From JAUASW01 sp036880965 (lineage in GTDB: Bacteria; Pseudomonadota; Gammaproteobacteria; Burkholderiales; Burkholderiaceae_C): DNA of 64,000 nt. The stretch covers positions 1-64,000 of the forward strand of contig NZ_JBAJMV010000002.1 of assembly GCF_036880965.1 (NCBI RefSeq). The letters are read 5' to 3'. Position numbers and translations under genes: made by a program. Of this stretch, positions 34,165 through 41,758 are shown one piece after another; the stretch's first letter is position 1, and every line of letters begins with the position of its first letter. The notes under the pieces are model-generated. The model was not told the origin of the DNA. It ran no database searches and was given only the letters and a program-made list of their open reading frames with translations.

Positions 34165-35247
34165 ATGCAAACCAAGAACAAGTTTGTGCTCTATGCGGTG
34201 GTGGCCGTGGCCCTGCTGCTGATGCCGGGCATCTGCGCCTCGCTGGGCCTGGGCAACGGCCCGATGCGCATCATCGACCTCGCCCTGCTGTACGTGATGC
34301 TGGCCCTGGGCCTCAATATCGTGGTCGGCTATGCGGGCCTGCTGGACCTTGGCTACGTGGCCTTCTATGCGCTCGGTGCCTATATGTTCGGCCTGCTGGC
34401 GAGCCCGCAGTTGAGCCAGAACTTTGAAGCCTTTGCCGCCGCCTTCCCCAATGGCGTGCACATGCCGCTGTGGCTGCTGATACCGGCGGGCGCGGCGCTG
34501 GCGGCGCTGGCCGGCGTGCTGCTCGGCGCCCCGACGCTGAAGTTGCGCGGCGACTACCTCGCCATCGTGACCCTGGGCTTCGGCGAAATCATCCGGGTGT
34601 TCATGAACAACCTGGACAACGTCACCAACGGCCCGCGCGGCATCGGTGAGATCGACGGCATCCATTTCTGGGGCTACGACCTCAGCAAGCCGCTGGAGCT
34701 GATGGGCTTCACGGTGCCGCCGATCACGCAATACTACTACCTGTTCCTGGCCCTGGTGCTGGCCAGCATCCTGATCTGCTACCGGCTCGAGACCTCGCGC
34801 ATCGGCCGCGCCTGGATGGCGATCCGCGAAGACGAAATCGCGGCCAAGGCCATGGGCATCAACACCCGCAACATGAAGCTGCTGGCCTTCGGCATGGGGG
34901 CGACTTTCGGCGGCGTGGCCGGCTCGATGTTCGCGGCCTTCCAGGGCTTTGTCTCGCCCGAGTCCTTCAGCCTGCAGGAGTCGGTGATGATCGTCGCCAT
35001 GGTCGTGCTGGGCGGCATCGGTCACATCCCGGGCGTGGTGCTGGGTGCGCTGCTGCTGGCGGCCCTGCCGGAAGTGCTGCGCTATGTGGCCGGCCCCTTG
35101 CAGGAGATGAGCGATGGCCGGCTTGATGCCGCCATCCTGCGCCAGCTCCTGATTGCACTGGCCATGATCGGCGTGATGCTGCTGCGTCCGCGAGGCCTGT
35201 GGCCTGCGCCCGAGCACGGCAAGGCCGCGCCCAAGGCTGCGAATTGA
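34165..35247 (+). CDS. livM: Branched-chain amino-acid ABC transporter permease LivM
   Basis: 360-residue permease, partner of LivH. ALGLNIVVGYAGLLDLGYVAFYALGAYMFGLL is the family signature, LKLRGDYLAIVTLGFGEIIRV follows, and GRAWMAIREDEIAAKAMGIN is the coupling loop. Starts 13 bases after livH. Confidence 0.94.
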   Translation: MQTKNKFVLYAVVAVALLLMPGICASLGLGNGPMRIIDLALLYVMLALGLNIVVGYAGLLDLGYVAFYALGAYMFGLLASPQLSQNFEAFAAAFPNGVHMPLWLLIPAGAALAALAGVLLGAPTLKLRGDYLAIVTLGFGEIIRVFMNNLDNVTNGPRGIGEIDGIHFWGYDLSKPLELMGFTVPPITQYYYLFLALVLASILICYRLETSRIGRAWMAIREDEIAAKAMGINTRNMKLLAFGMGATFGGVAGSMFAAFQGFVSPESFSLQESVMIVAMVVLGGIGHIPGVVLGALLLAALPEVLRYVAGPLQEMSDGRLDAAILRQLLIALAMIGVMLLRPRGLWPAPEHGKAAPKAAN

Positions 35248-35256
35248 GGCGCTGAA

Positions 35257-36039
35257 ATGACAACGACTACTGATTTCGTTCTGAACGTGAGCGGCGTCTC
35301 CAAGCGCTTCGGCGGCCTGCAGGCCTTGTCCGGCGTGGCGCTGAAGATCGGCCGCGGCCAGGTCTATGGCCTGATCGGCCCGAACGGCGCCGGCAAGACG
35401 ACGTTCTTCAATGTGCTGACCGGCCTGTACACGCCGGACGCCGGCTCGTTCGAGCTGGGCGGCCAGGCCTACAAGCCGCAGGCCGTGCATCAGGTGGCCA
35501 AGGCCGGCATTGCCCGCACCTTCCAGAACATCCGCCTCTTTGCCGAGATGTCGGCACTCGAGAACGTGATGGTGGGCCGCCACGTGCGAAGCCAATCGGG
35601 CATCTTCGGCGCCATCTTCCGCACATCTGGCTTCAAGGCCGAGGAAGCGGCGATTGCCAAGCGCGCACAGGAACTGCTGGACTATGTGGGCATCGGCCAC
35701 ATGGCCGAGTTCAAGGCCCGTACGCTGAGTTATGGCGATCAGCGCCGCCTGGAAATCGCCCGCGCGCTGGCCACTGATCCGCAACTGATTGCGCTCGACG
35801 AACCGGCTGCTGGCATGAACGCCACCGAGAAGGTCGTGCTGCGCGAGCTGATCGACCGCATCCGCAACGACGGCCGCACCATCCTCCTGATCGAGCACGA
35901 CGTGAAGCTGGTGATGGGGCTGTGCGATCGCGTCACGGTGCTGGACTACGGCAAGCAGATCGCCGAAGGTACGCCCGCCGAAGTGCAGCGCAACGAGAAG
36001 GTCATCGAGGCCTATCTGGGTGCCCATGCGGCCCACTGA
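35257..36039 (+). CDS. livG: Branched-chain amino-acid ABC transporter ATP-binding protein LivG
   Basis: 260 residues. Walker A GPNGAGKTT, AGIARTFQNIRLF (typical Q-loop region of LivG), signature LSYGDQRRLEIARAL, Walker B LIALDEPAAGMN and H-loop LLIEHDVKLVM. The long insert between Q-loop and signature (ENVMVGRHVRSQSG...) distinguishes LivG from LivF. Starts 9 bases after livM. Confidence 0.95.
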   Translation: MTTTTDFVLNVSGVSKRFGGLQALSGVALKIGRGQVYGLIGPNGAGKTTFFNVLTGLYTPDAGSFELGGQAYKPQAVHQVAKAGIARTFQNIRLFAEMSALENVMVGRHVRSQSGIFGAIFRTSGFKAEEAAIAKRAQELLDYVGIGHMAEFKARTLSYGDQRRLEIARALATDPQLIALDEPAAGMNATEKVVLRELIDRIRNDGRTILLIEHDVKLVMGLCDRVTVLDYGKQIAEGTPAEVQRNEKVIEAYLGAHAAH

Positions 36040-36055
36040 CGAGAAGAAGAACAAG

Positions 36056-36787
36056 ATGGCAGCAATTGACGAAGGCAACATCCTGCTCGCGGTGAGTGGG
36101 CTCAAGGTGGCTTATGGCGGCATCCAGGCTGTCAAGGGCGTGGATTTCGAGGTGCGGCAGGGCGAGCTGGTCAGCCTGATCGGTGCCAACGGCGCCGGCA
36201 AGTCCACCACCTTGAAGGCGATCACCGGCCTGCAGCCCAGCAACGCAGGCGAAGTTCGCTACATGGGGCGCGTGATCAAGGGCCAAGGCGCCTGGGACCT
36301 GGTCAAGCAGGGGCTGGTGATGGTGCCCGAGGGTCGTGGCACCTTCACGCGCATGACCATCACCGAGAACCTGCAGATGGGCGCCTACATCCGCAATGAC
36401 AAGAAGGAAATCGAGGCCGACATCGAGAAGGTGTTCGCCTTGTTCCCGCGTCTGAAGGAGCGCCGCAAGCAGCTGGCCGGCACCATGTCAGGCGGCGAGC
36501 AGCAGATGCTGGCCATGGGCCGCGCGCTGATGGCACGCCCCAAGCTCCTGCTGCTGGACGAACCCTCGATGGGCCTCTCGCCCATCATGGTCGACAAGAT
36601 CTTCGAGGTGGTGAACGACATTCACCAGCAGGGCGTGACCGTGCTGCTCGTCGAACAGAACGCGAGCCGTGCGCTGCAGCTGGCCAACCGCGGCTATGTG
36701 ATGGAGTCGGGCGAGGTGACGATGAGCGGTGCTGGCGAAGAGCTGCTCAACGACCCCAAGGTGCGGGCTGCATATCTGGGCGAATAA
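36056..36787 (+). CDS. livF: Branched-chain amino-acid ABC transporter ATP-binding protein LivF
   Basis: 243 residues. LKVAYGGIQAVKGVDFEVRQGE, Walker A GANGAGKSTTLKAITGL, VMVPEGRGTFTRMTITENLQMG (Q-loop region of LivF), signature MSGGEQQMLAMGRAL, LLLDEPSMGLSPIMVDKIF and LLVEQNASRAL. ATG 36056 gives the usual N-terminus; an ATG at 36020 would overlap livG. It ends in a strong terminator. Confidence 0.94.
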   Translation: MAAIDEGNILLAVSGLKVAYGGIQAVKGVDFEVRQGELVSLIGANGAGKSTTLKAITGLQPSNAGEVRYMGRVIKGQGAWDLVKQGLVMVPEGRGTFTRMTITENLQMGAYIRNDKKEIEADIEKVFALFPRLKERRKQLAGTMSGGEQQMLAMGRALMARPKLLLLDEPSMGLSPIMVDKIFEVVNDIHQQGVTVLLVEQNASRALQLANRGYVMESGEVTMSGAGEELLNDPKVRAAYLGE

Positions 36788-36806
36788 GTCGCCTCGGCAC
36801 AAAAAG

Positions 36807-36832
36807 AAAGGCGGCCCGCAGGCCGCCTTTTT
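36807..36832 (+). terminator. Intrinsic terminator of livHMGF
   Basis: AAAGGCGGCC-CGCA-GGCCGCCTTT followed by TT; the A-rich left side lets it also serve the converging dehydrogenase gene. Confidence 0.88.
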
Positions 36833-36850
36833 GTCGCCGACTGAATAGCT

Positions 36851-37957
36851 TCAGGCGGGCTTGACCAGCAGTGAGCGGGCCCAGGCGTCCGCCACGCGGC
36901 CCGGCGTCGAACCTTCGCTCTTCACGCGTTCCAGCAGCTCGGCCACGCGGTTGGCGATCAGGGCGACTTCGGCCATCACGGCGTTCTCTTCGCCTTCGCC
37001 GCGGTACTCGCGGGCCACGCTGATGATGCCGCCGGCATTCACGAGGTAGTCGGGCAGGTAGGTGATGCCGCGGGCTTGCAGCGCATCGCCGTCAGCGGCG
37101 GTGGCCAGCTGGTTGTTGGCAGCGCCAGCGATCAGCTTGGCCTTCAGCGTCGGAATTGACTGGATGTTCAGCGAGGCGCCCAGGGCGCAAGGCGCCAGCA
37201 CGTCTACGTCGGCCGACAGGATTTCATTGATGCCCACGGCTTGCGCGCCTAGTTGCTCTTGAGCGCGCTGCACCTTGGCAGCGTCCACGTCGGCCACCAC
37301 GAGCTTGGCGCCGGCCTTGTGCAGGTACTCGGCCAGATGCCAGCCCACGGCACCCAGGCCTTGCAGGGCGACGCGCACGCCTTCCAGCGACTCACGGCCC
37401 AGCACCAGCCGCGCGCCTCGCTCGATGGAGACGAACACGCCATAGGCGGTCTTGGGGCTCGGGTCACCACCGAAGGCGCCAGCGCGCGGAATGCCCGAGA
37501 CGAATTGGGTGGTGGCCTGCATGCCCAGCATGTCGGCGGTCGTGGTGCCCACGTCTTCAGCGGTGATGTAGGCGCCTTCCAGCGACTGCACGGCGCGGCC
37601 GAAAGCGGCGAACAGCGCGGCACGGTCCTTGATGACGGCGGGCTTCAGGATTACGGCCTTGCCGCCGCCGAAGGGCAGATTGGCCAGCGCGTTCTTCAGG
37701 CTCATGCCTTGCGAGAGGCGCAGCGCGTCGTTCAGCGCGGCCAGTTCGTTGTCGTAGCTCCAGACGCGGCAGCCACCGAAGGCCGGGCCACGGGCGGTGC
37801 TGTGCACGGCCAGGATGGCCTTGAGGCCGGTCTCTTCATCGGCGGCCAGCAGCACGCGCTCATGCGGAGCCTGGTCGGGCAGGCCGAACAGCGAAGAGGG
37901 CAGGGAGGCGGTGGGCGCAGTTTGGAGCGCGCGGGCGAGGTCGGAGACGGCGTTCAT
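36851..37957 (-). CDS. Glu/Leu/Phe/Val dehydrogenase (leucine/valine dehydrogenase-like)
   Basis: 368-residue NAD-dependent amino-acid dehydrogenase catalysing reversible oxidative deamination to 2-oxo acids. Substrate and catalytic lysines are K88 in MSLKNA and K100 in PFGGGKAVI. TAEDVGTT follows, the Rossmann motif is LQGLGAVGWHLAEYL, and the C-terminal part has GAANNQLA and YLPDYLVNAGGIISVA, typical of the leucine/valine dehydrogenase branch. ATG 37957 (MNAVSD) is preferred; 37972 is a close alternative. It converges on livHMGF and lies downstream of the dioxygenase, so branched-chain amino-acid catabolism is likely. Confidence 0.9.
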   Translation of the reverse strand: MNAVSDLARALQTAPTASLPSSLFGLPDQAPHERVLLAADEETGLKAILAVHSTARGPAFGGCRVWSYDNELAALNDALRLSQGMSLKNALANLPFGGGKAVILKPAVIKDRAALFAAFGRAVQSLEGAYITAEDVGTTTADMLGMQATTQFVSGIPRAGAFGGDPSPKTAYGVFVSIERGARLVLGRESLEGVRVALQGLGAVGWHLAEYLHKAGAKLVVADVDAAKVQRAQEQLGAQAVGINEILSADVDVLAPCALGASLNIQSIPTLKAKLIAGAANNQLATAADGDALQARGITYLPDYLVNAGGIISVAREYRGEGEENAVMAEVALIANRVAELLERVKSEGSTPGRVADAWARSLLVKPA

Positions 37958-38086
37958 GGTCGTGCTTGGCATTCGTGATGCGTTCGTGGAGCCAGCCGGG
38001 GAGGCCGGGCGGTATGCCGCTTGTGGCAGCGCCACGAATTTTAGGTGCGCAGGGCAGCAACAGCCTTCGCCAGCTGTGCATCAAGC

Positions 38087-38103
38087 CATGCCAAGCTGGC
38101 ATG
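38087..38103. promoter_or_regulatory. 17-base palindrome upstream of the dehydrogenase gene
   Basis: CATGCCA-AGC-TGGCATG is a perfect palindrome with a 3-base centre, in the 166-base gap (37958–38123) between the dioxygenase stop and the dehydrogenase start. It looks like a dimeric regulator site (Lrp/AsnC- or LysR-type would fit the gene content), but this is inference. Confidence 0.45.
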
Positions 38104-38123
38104 CCTTCACGGAGTGCCGCCTT

Positions 38124-38852
38124 TCAGGGGTCCTGAAAGCCACCGGCTCGCAGCGTCACCACCAGGGTGTCGCGGTGGCCATGGCCTCCGTCCGGCTGGA
38201 TCGGCGTGGTTTCGTGGATCACACGCTCATCGTCCAGCAGGAGCAGCGTCCACGGCTGGGTCATGGTGAAACGCTGGCCTTGCGGGCCGGCGGCTTCAAA
38301 GACGCGTGACTCGCCGCCCTTGATCTGATGGCGGTTGATCAGGAACACGGCGACGAGGTCGACGCCATCGCGATGCGCGCCTTCAGGCGTCGGGCGGCCG
38401 ATGCCGTCGGTGGTGTCGATGCGGAACTGATGCGCTTCGACGAACCAGGGTTTCTCGCCCTTGAGCCCTGAAGCAATGGAGGCCAGGCCGCGCAGCAATT
38501 GCTGCCAGGCGGGCAGGGCGGTGGCCGCCTGCTCCATCGGCTCGAACAGGCGCTCGATGCCGCCGTGCAGGGCGTTGTAGTCCAGCGGCTGCCAGTGCGC
38601 GCGGTGCGGGCTTTGAATGACTTCATCGCCATCGACGACGAAGCAGCTGTGGCGGCGGAAGCGGTAGCGGCCGCCGTCTTTCAGGAAGTTGTCGGGGGGG
38701 AGCTTGTCCCAGTAGCCGCTGAGCCTTGCGAGCTGCTCAGGCTGAACACCGAAGAAAGACTGAACGAGATCTGGCGCGATGACTGCATGCCCGAGGTCAT
38801 GCAGTTGAGTCTGGAACTTCTCTGCGTTGACATAGGGCGGCTGGAACATCAT
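38124..38852 (-). CDS. 2-oxoglutarate/Fe(II) dioxygenase, isoleucine-hydroxylase (PF10014-type) family
   Basis: 242 residues. The iron triad is clear: H160-R-D162 in EGAHRDGVDLVAVFLI and H213 in ERVIHETTPI. R227 in GHRDTLVVTL is the expected 2-oxoglutarate-binding arginine 14 residues on. The N-terminal and middle parts (KDGGRYRFRRHSCFVV, EAHQFRIDT) match the 2OG-Fe dioxygenase family that includes bacterial L-isoleucine/leucine/methionine hydroxylases. The start ATG overlaps the stop of the ferredoxin-reductase gene (ATGA). With livHMGF and a leucine-type dehydrogenase nearby, an aliphatic amino acid is a reasonable substrate guess. Confidence 0.85.
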   Translation of the reverse strand: MMFQPPYVNAEKFQTQLHDLGHAVIAPDLVQSFFGVQPEQLARLSGYWDKLPPDNFLKDGGRYRFRRHSCFVVDGDEVIQSPHRAHWQPLDYNALHGGIERLFEPMEQAATALPAWQQLLRGLASIASGLKGEKPWFVEAHQFRIDTTDGIGRPTPEGAHRDGVDLVAVFLINRHQIKGGESRVFEAAGPQGQRFTMTQPWTLLLLDDERVIHETTPIQPDGGHGHRDTLVVTLRAGGFQDP

Positions 38853-39889
38853 TCAGCCCCTTGCTTGTCGGCTTCGGACGTGAACGAGTCCGCGTAGAAC
38901 TCATCATCCGGCAGCGAGCATTGCGCGACGAAATCGCGGTGCGCCGATTCCACGACGATGGGCGCGCCGCAGGCATAGACCTGGTGGCCCGAGAGGTCGG
39001 GCAGGTCGGCCACCACCTGCTGGTGGACGAAGCCGGTGCGGCCGGTCCAGGCGTCTTCGGGCTTGGGCTCCGACAGAACGGGGATGTATTCCAGTGTGCC
39101 CATCGTGGCCGCAGCGTTCAACGCCCAGTCGTGCAGGTACAGATCGGCCTTGCTGCGGCAGCCCCAGTAGAGCTTGAGCGGCCGCGTCAGGCCCAGATGC
39201 TGGATGCGCTCGATGATGGCCTTGATCGGCGCGAAGCCGGTGCCGCTGGCCAGCAGCACGATGGGCTTGTCGCTGTCCTCGCGCAGGAAGAAGCTGCCGA
39301 AGGGGCCTTCCATGCGCAGGATGTCTTTTTCCTTCATTGCGCCGAACACATGGTCGGTGAACTTGCCGCCGGCCATGTGGCGGATGTGCAGTTCGATGGC
39401 GGCTGGCGTGCACAGGTTGTGCGGTGCATTGGCCATGCTGTAGCTGCGGCGCGCGCCGTCGCGCAGGATGAACTCCACGTACTGGCCGGCATGGAACTGG
39501 AAGTTCTGCGTGGCCGGCAGTTGCAGCTTGATCACGGCAACATCGCTGGCCGGCTTCTCGATGCTCATCACGCGGCTGGGCAGCTTCAGCACCGCGAACT
39601 CGCCGGCACCGGGCACGGTGCGCGCTTCCAGCACGCAGTCGGTCTGCGGCTTGGCGCAGCAGGTCAGAACGAAGCCGGCGGCTTCTTCCTCGACGCTCAA
39701 GGCCTTGTGCTGATGCTCGCGATGCACGACCTTGCCTTCCAGCAGCTTGCTCTTGCAGGAGCCGCAGGCGCCGTCGCGGCAGCCGTAAGGCAAGCCCACG
39801 CCGGCACGGATGGCCGCGGCCAGCATGGTTTCATCGCTGTCGACTTCAAAGACGCGGCCGCTGGGCTGGACGGTGACCTGCAGATTCAT
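38849..39889 (-). CDS. [2Fe-2S] ferredoxin–FAD/NAD reductase (AscD/CDP-6-deoxyglucoseen reductase-like)
   Basis: 346 residues in three domains. The plant-type [2Fe-2S] ferredoxin at 1–90 has cysteines 37, 42, 45 and 77 in GCRDGACGSC...TCC. The FAD domain has RRSYSMANAPH at about 165. The NAD domain has LLASGTGFAPIKAII and a final VYACGAPIVVESAHRDF. This architecture serves mono/dioxygenase reductases and the deoxysugar enzyme AscD. No deoxysugar genes are near; instead it is coupled by ATGA to the dioxygenase gene. There is no recognisable ribosome site before ATG 39889, and a terminator-like hairpin ends 25 bases upstream. Confidence 0.88.
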   Translation of the reverse strand: MNLQVTVQPSGRVFEVDSDETMLAAAIRAGVGLPYGCRDGACGSCKSKLLEGKVVHREHQHKALSVEEEAAGFVLTCCAKPQTDCVLEARTVPGAGEFAVLKLPSRVMSIEKPASDVAVIKLQLPATQNFQFHAGQYVEFILRDGARRSYSMANAPHNLCTPAAIELHIRHMAGGKFTDHVFGAMKEKDILRMEGPFGSFFLREDSDKPIVLLASGTGFAPIKAIIERIQHLGLTRPLKLYWGCRSKADLYLHDWALNAAATMGTLEYIPVLSEPKPEDAWTGRTGFVHQQVVADLPDLSGHQVYACGAPIVVESAHRDFVAQCSLPDDEFYADSFTSEADKQGAE

Positions 39890-39914
39890 GGGCGGGAAGG
39901 GTGCGAACGTGGAC

Positions 39915-39950
39915 AAAAAAACCGCGGCCCGCGCAAGAAGCCGCGGGCCG
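39915..39950 (-). terminator. Minus-strand terminator just upstream of the ferredoxin-reductase start
   Basis: On the minus strand CGGCCCGCG-GCTTCTTG-CGCGGGCCG (39950–39925) is followed by CGG and seven T. It sits in the 93-base divergent spacer, upstream of the reductase gene and in its direction of transcription. It is either an attenuator in a leader or a stop for transcripts running antisense to the gene at 39983. Confidence 0.75.
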
Positions 39951-39982
39951 TACACTCGGGCGCCATTTTGCCTGAGCCGCCA

Positions 39983-40873
39983 ATGTCCCTGCCTTCGTCA
40001 CCCCTGCGCCGGCCGCGTTTGCTGATTGTTGGCTGTGGCGACGTCGGCATGCGGGTGTTGAAGCTCCTTGCTTCGCGCTGGCAGGTTTTTGCCCTGACCT
40101 CGAGTGCAGAGCGCTTCGCGGCGTTGCGTGATGCAGGTGCATTGCCATTGCTCGGCAATCTCGACGAGCCAGCCACTCTGTCGCGGCTGGCGGGGCTGGC
40201 TGAACATGTGCTGCACATGGCGCCACCGGCCTCCGTGGGCGCCACCGACGAACGAAGCCGTCACCTCTTGCAGGCACTTGCACTGCGCAAGGCCCCGCGA
40301 AGCCTCATCTATGTCAGCACGACGGGCGTCTACGGCGATTGCGGCGGCGCGCGCTTTGATGAGACGCGAGCCACGGCGCCGGCCACCGAGCGGGGCCAGC
40401 GTCGGGTCGATGCCGAGCAGCAGCTCCGTCTGTTTGCGCGTCGCTTCGGCACGCGCGTGAGCTTGCTGCGTGTGCCAGGCATCTATGCGCCTGATCGCCC
40501 AGGCGGCCATCCGCGCGAGCGCCTGCTCAGTGGTGCGCCGGTGCTGCGGCGCGAAGATGATGTCTACACCAATCACATCCATGCCGACGATCTGGCGCGA
40601 GCTTGCGTGGCGGCACTCTTTCACGCGCTGCCCCAGCGGGCGGTGCATGTCTGCGATGACACCGAACTCCTGATGGGCGACTATTTCGACTTGGCAGCCG
40701 AACTCTGCGGCCTGGCGCGGCCGCCGCGCTTGAGCCGGGCCGAGGCTGCGGCACAGATGAGCCCGGTGCGCCTTTCGTTCATGAGTGAATCGCGACGGCT
40801 CGCCAATGTCCGTCTCAAGCGCGAGCTGCGCCTGAAGCTGCGCTATCCGACGGTGCGCGAAGGCCTGGTCTAG
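39983..40873 (+). CDS. NAD-dependent epimerase/dehydratase family protein (YeeZ-like)
   Basis: 296-residue extended-SDR-like protein. The N-terminal LLIVGCGDVGMRVLKLL is the nucleotide-binding motif. STTGVYGDCGGARFDET and RVPGIYAPDRPGGHPRERL follow, and YTNHIHADDLARACVAAL is typical of the nucleoside-diphosphate-sugar epimerase group. The catalytic Y-x3-K is not obvious, as in several YeeZ-type relatives. The open frame extends more than 1 kb further upstream, but that part is antisense to the reductase; ATG 39983 begins the Rossmann fold. Confidence 0.82.
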   Translation: MSLPSSPLRRPRLLIVGCGDVGMRVLKLLASRWQVFALTSSAERFAALRDAGALPLLGNLDEPATLSRLAGLAEHVLHMAPPASVGATDERSRHLLQALALRKAPRSLIYVSTTGVYGDCGGARFDETRATAPATERGQRRVDAEQQLRLFARRFGTRVSLLRVPGIYAPDRPGGHPRERLLSGAPVLRREDDVYTNHIHADDLARACVAALFHALPQRAVHVCDDTELLMGDYFDLAAELCGLARPPRLSRAEAAAQMSPVRLSFMSESRRLANVRLKRELRLKLRYPTVREGLV

Positions 40874-40877
40874 CGAT

Positions 40878-41474
40878 TCAGCGCAGGCGGCGAGGGCCGC
40901 GCGTACGCCAATACCGGATCAGCAGGTAGGCGCCCAGCATGCCGCCCAGGTGGGCGAAGTGGGCAACGTTGGTCGGGCCGAAGTCCAGCAGGCGCGTGCC
41001 CAGCAGCAACTCCAGCGTGCCGAAGATGGCGACGAAGTACTTGGCCTTCATCGGAATCGGCGGGATCAGCGGCGTGATGATGCGATTCGGGAACAGCATG
41101 CCGAAGGACAGCAGCAGCGCGAACAGAGCGCCAGACGCGCCGACCGTGGGCGCGTTGGAATGCATCAGCGCCGAGAACACCAGCTGTGCCAGCGCCGCGG
41201 TCAATGCACCGGCGATCAGCAGCTGCGCATAGCGGCGGCGGCCCCAGACGCGCTCCAGCTCCGAGCCAAACATCCACAGGCCCAGCATGTTGAACAGCAG
41301 ATGGGTGAAGCCGCCATGCAGGAAGGCGTAGCTCAATGGCTGCCAGGGCATGAAGTTGCCGGACTGCAGTGGCCAAAGCGCGAACCACCCGGCACCCGGA
41401 ACCAGCTCGAACAGAAAGTACACGCCCACGCAGGCCAGGATCAGGGCTTTGGTCAGCGGTGGCAGTTGGGGCAT
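40878..41474 (-). CDS. Rhomboid family intramembrane serine protease
   Basis: 198 residues, six membrane helices. The catalytic Ser is S114 in VGASGALFALL and the His is probably H175 in AHFAHLGGMLGA; the oxyanion-side motif HGGFTHLLFNMLGLWMFG in the second helix is also present. Ends RTRGPRRLR with a basic tail. The frame runs upstream through the tRNA-Leu gene; ATG 41474 is the first start after it. It converges on the epimerase-like gene 4 bases away. Confidence 0.92.
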   Translation of the reverse strand: MPQLPPLTKALILACVGVYFLFELVPGAGWFALWPLQSGNFMPWQPLSYAFLHGGFTHLLFNMLGLWMFGSELERVWGRRRYAQLLIAGALTAALAQLVFSALMHSNAPTVGASGALFALLLSFGMLFPNRIITPLIPPIPMKAKYFVAIFGTLELLLGTRLLDFGPTNVAHFAHLGGMLGAYLLIRYWRTRGPRRLR

Positions 41475-41599
41475 GGTCTTGTTGGCGTGTCGACGTGGGC
41501 GGAAGGCCCCAGTGTATGCGGCAGGCGCCCATGGGACGGACGCAAAAAAGCCCCGACATGCGGGGCGATCTGCCAAGACTTCGTCAGCTGATTTTGACC

Positions 41600-41684
41600 T
41601 GGTGCCCGGGGCCGGACTCGAACCGGCACACCTTGCGGCGGGGGATTTTGAGTCCCCTGCGTCTACCGATTTCGCCACCCGGGC
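41600..41684 (-). tRNA. tRNA-Leu (anticodon CAA)
   Basis: 85 bases with encoded CCA. Acceptor GCCCGGG/CCCGGGC, D-arm TGGCGAAATCGGTAGACGCA, anticodon stem GGGGA/TCCCC with loop CTCAAAA (anticodon CAA), a long variable arm (class II), T-arm GCCGGTTCGAGTCCGGC. Reads UUG codons. Confidence 0.97.
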
Positions 41685-41758
41685 CAGGGGCAAAACCTGC
41701 TGAGCTGCGGATTATGCCATGTGCACAGGGCTTCTCCGGGGCTGCCACAATGCTCGCC

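Noticed and set aside
34078..36105. 675-codon open frame antisense to livM/livG
   Set aside because: Covers intact livM and livG; composition (H/Q/R/D-rich, no domains) marks it as a shadow frame.
38861..39980. Long N-terminal extension of the epimerase-like frame antisense to the ferredoxin reductase
   Set aside because: The Rossmann fold begins at 39983; the upstream part is the complement of a well-conserved reductase gene.
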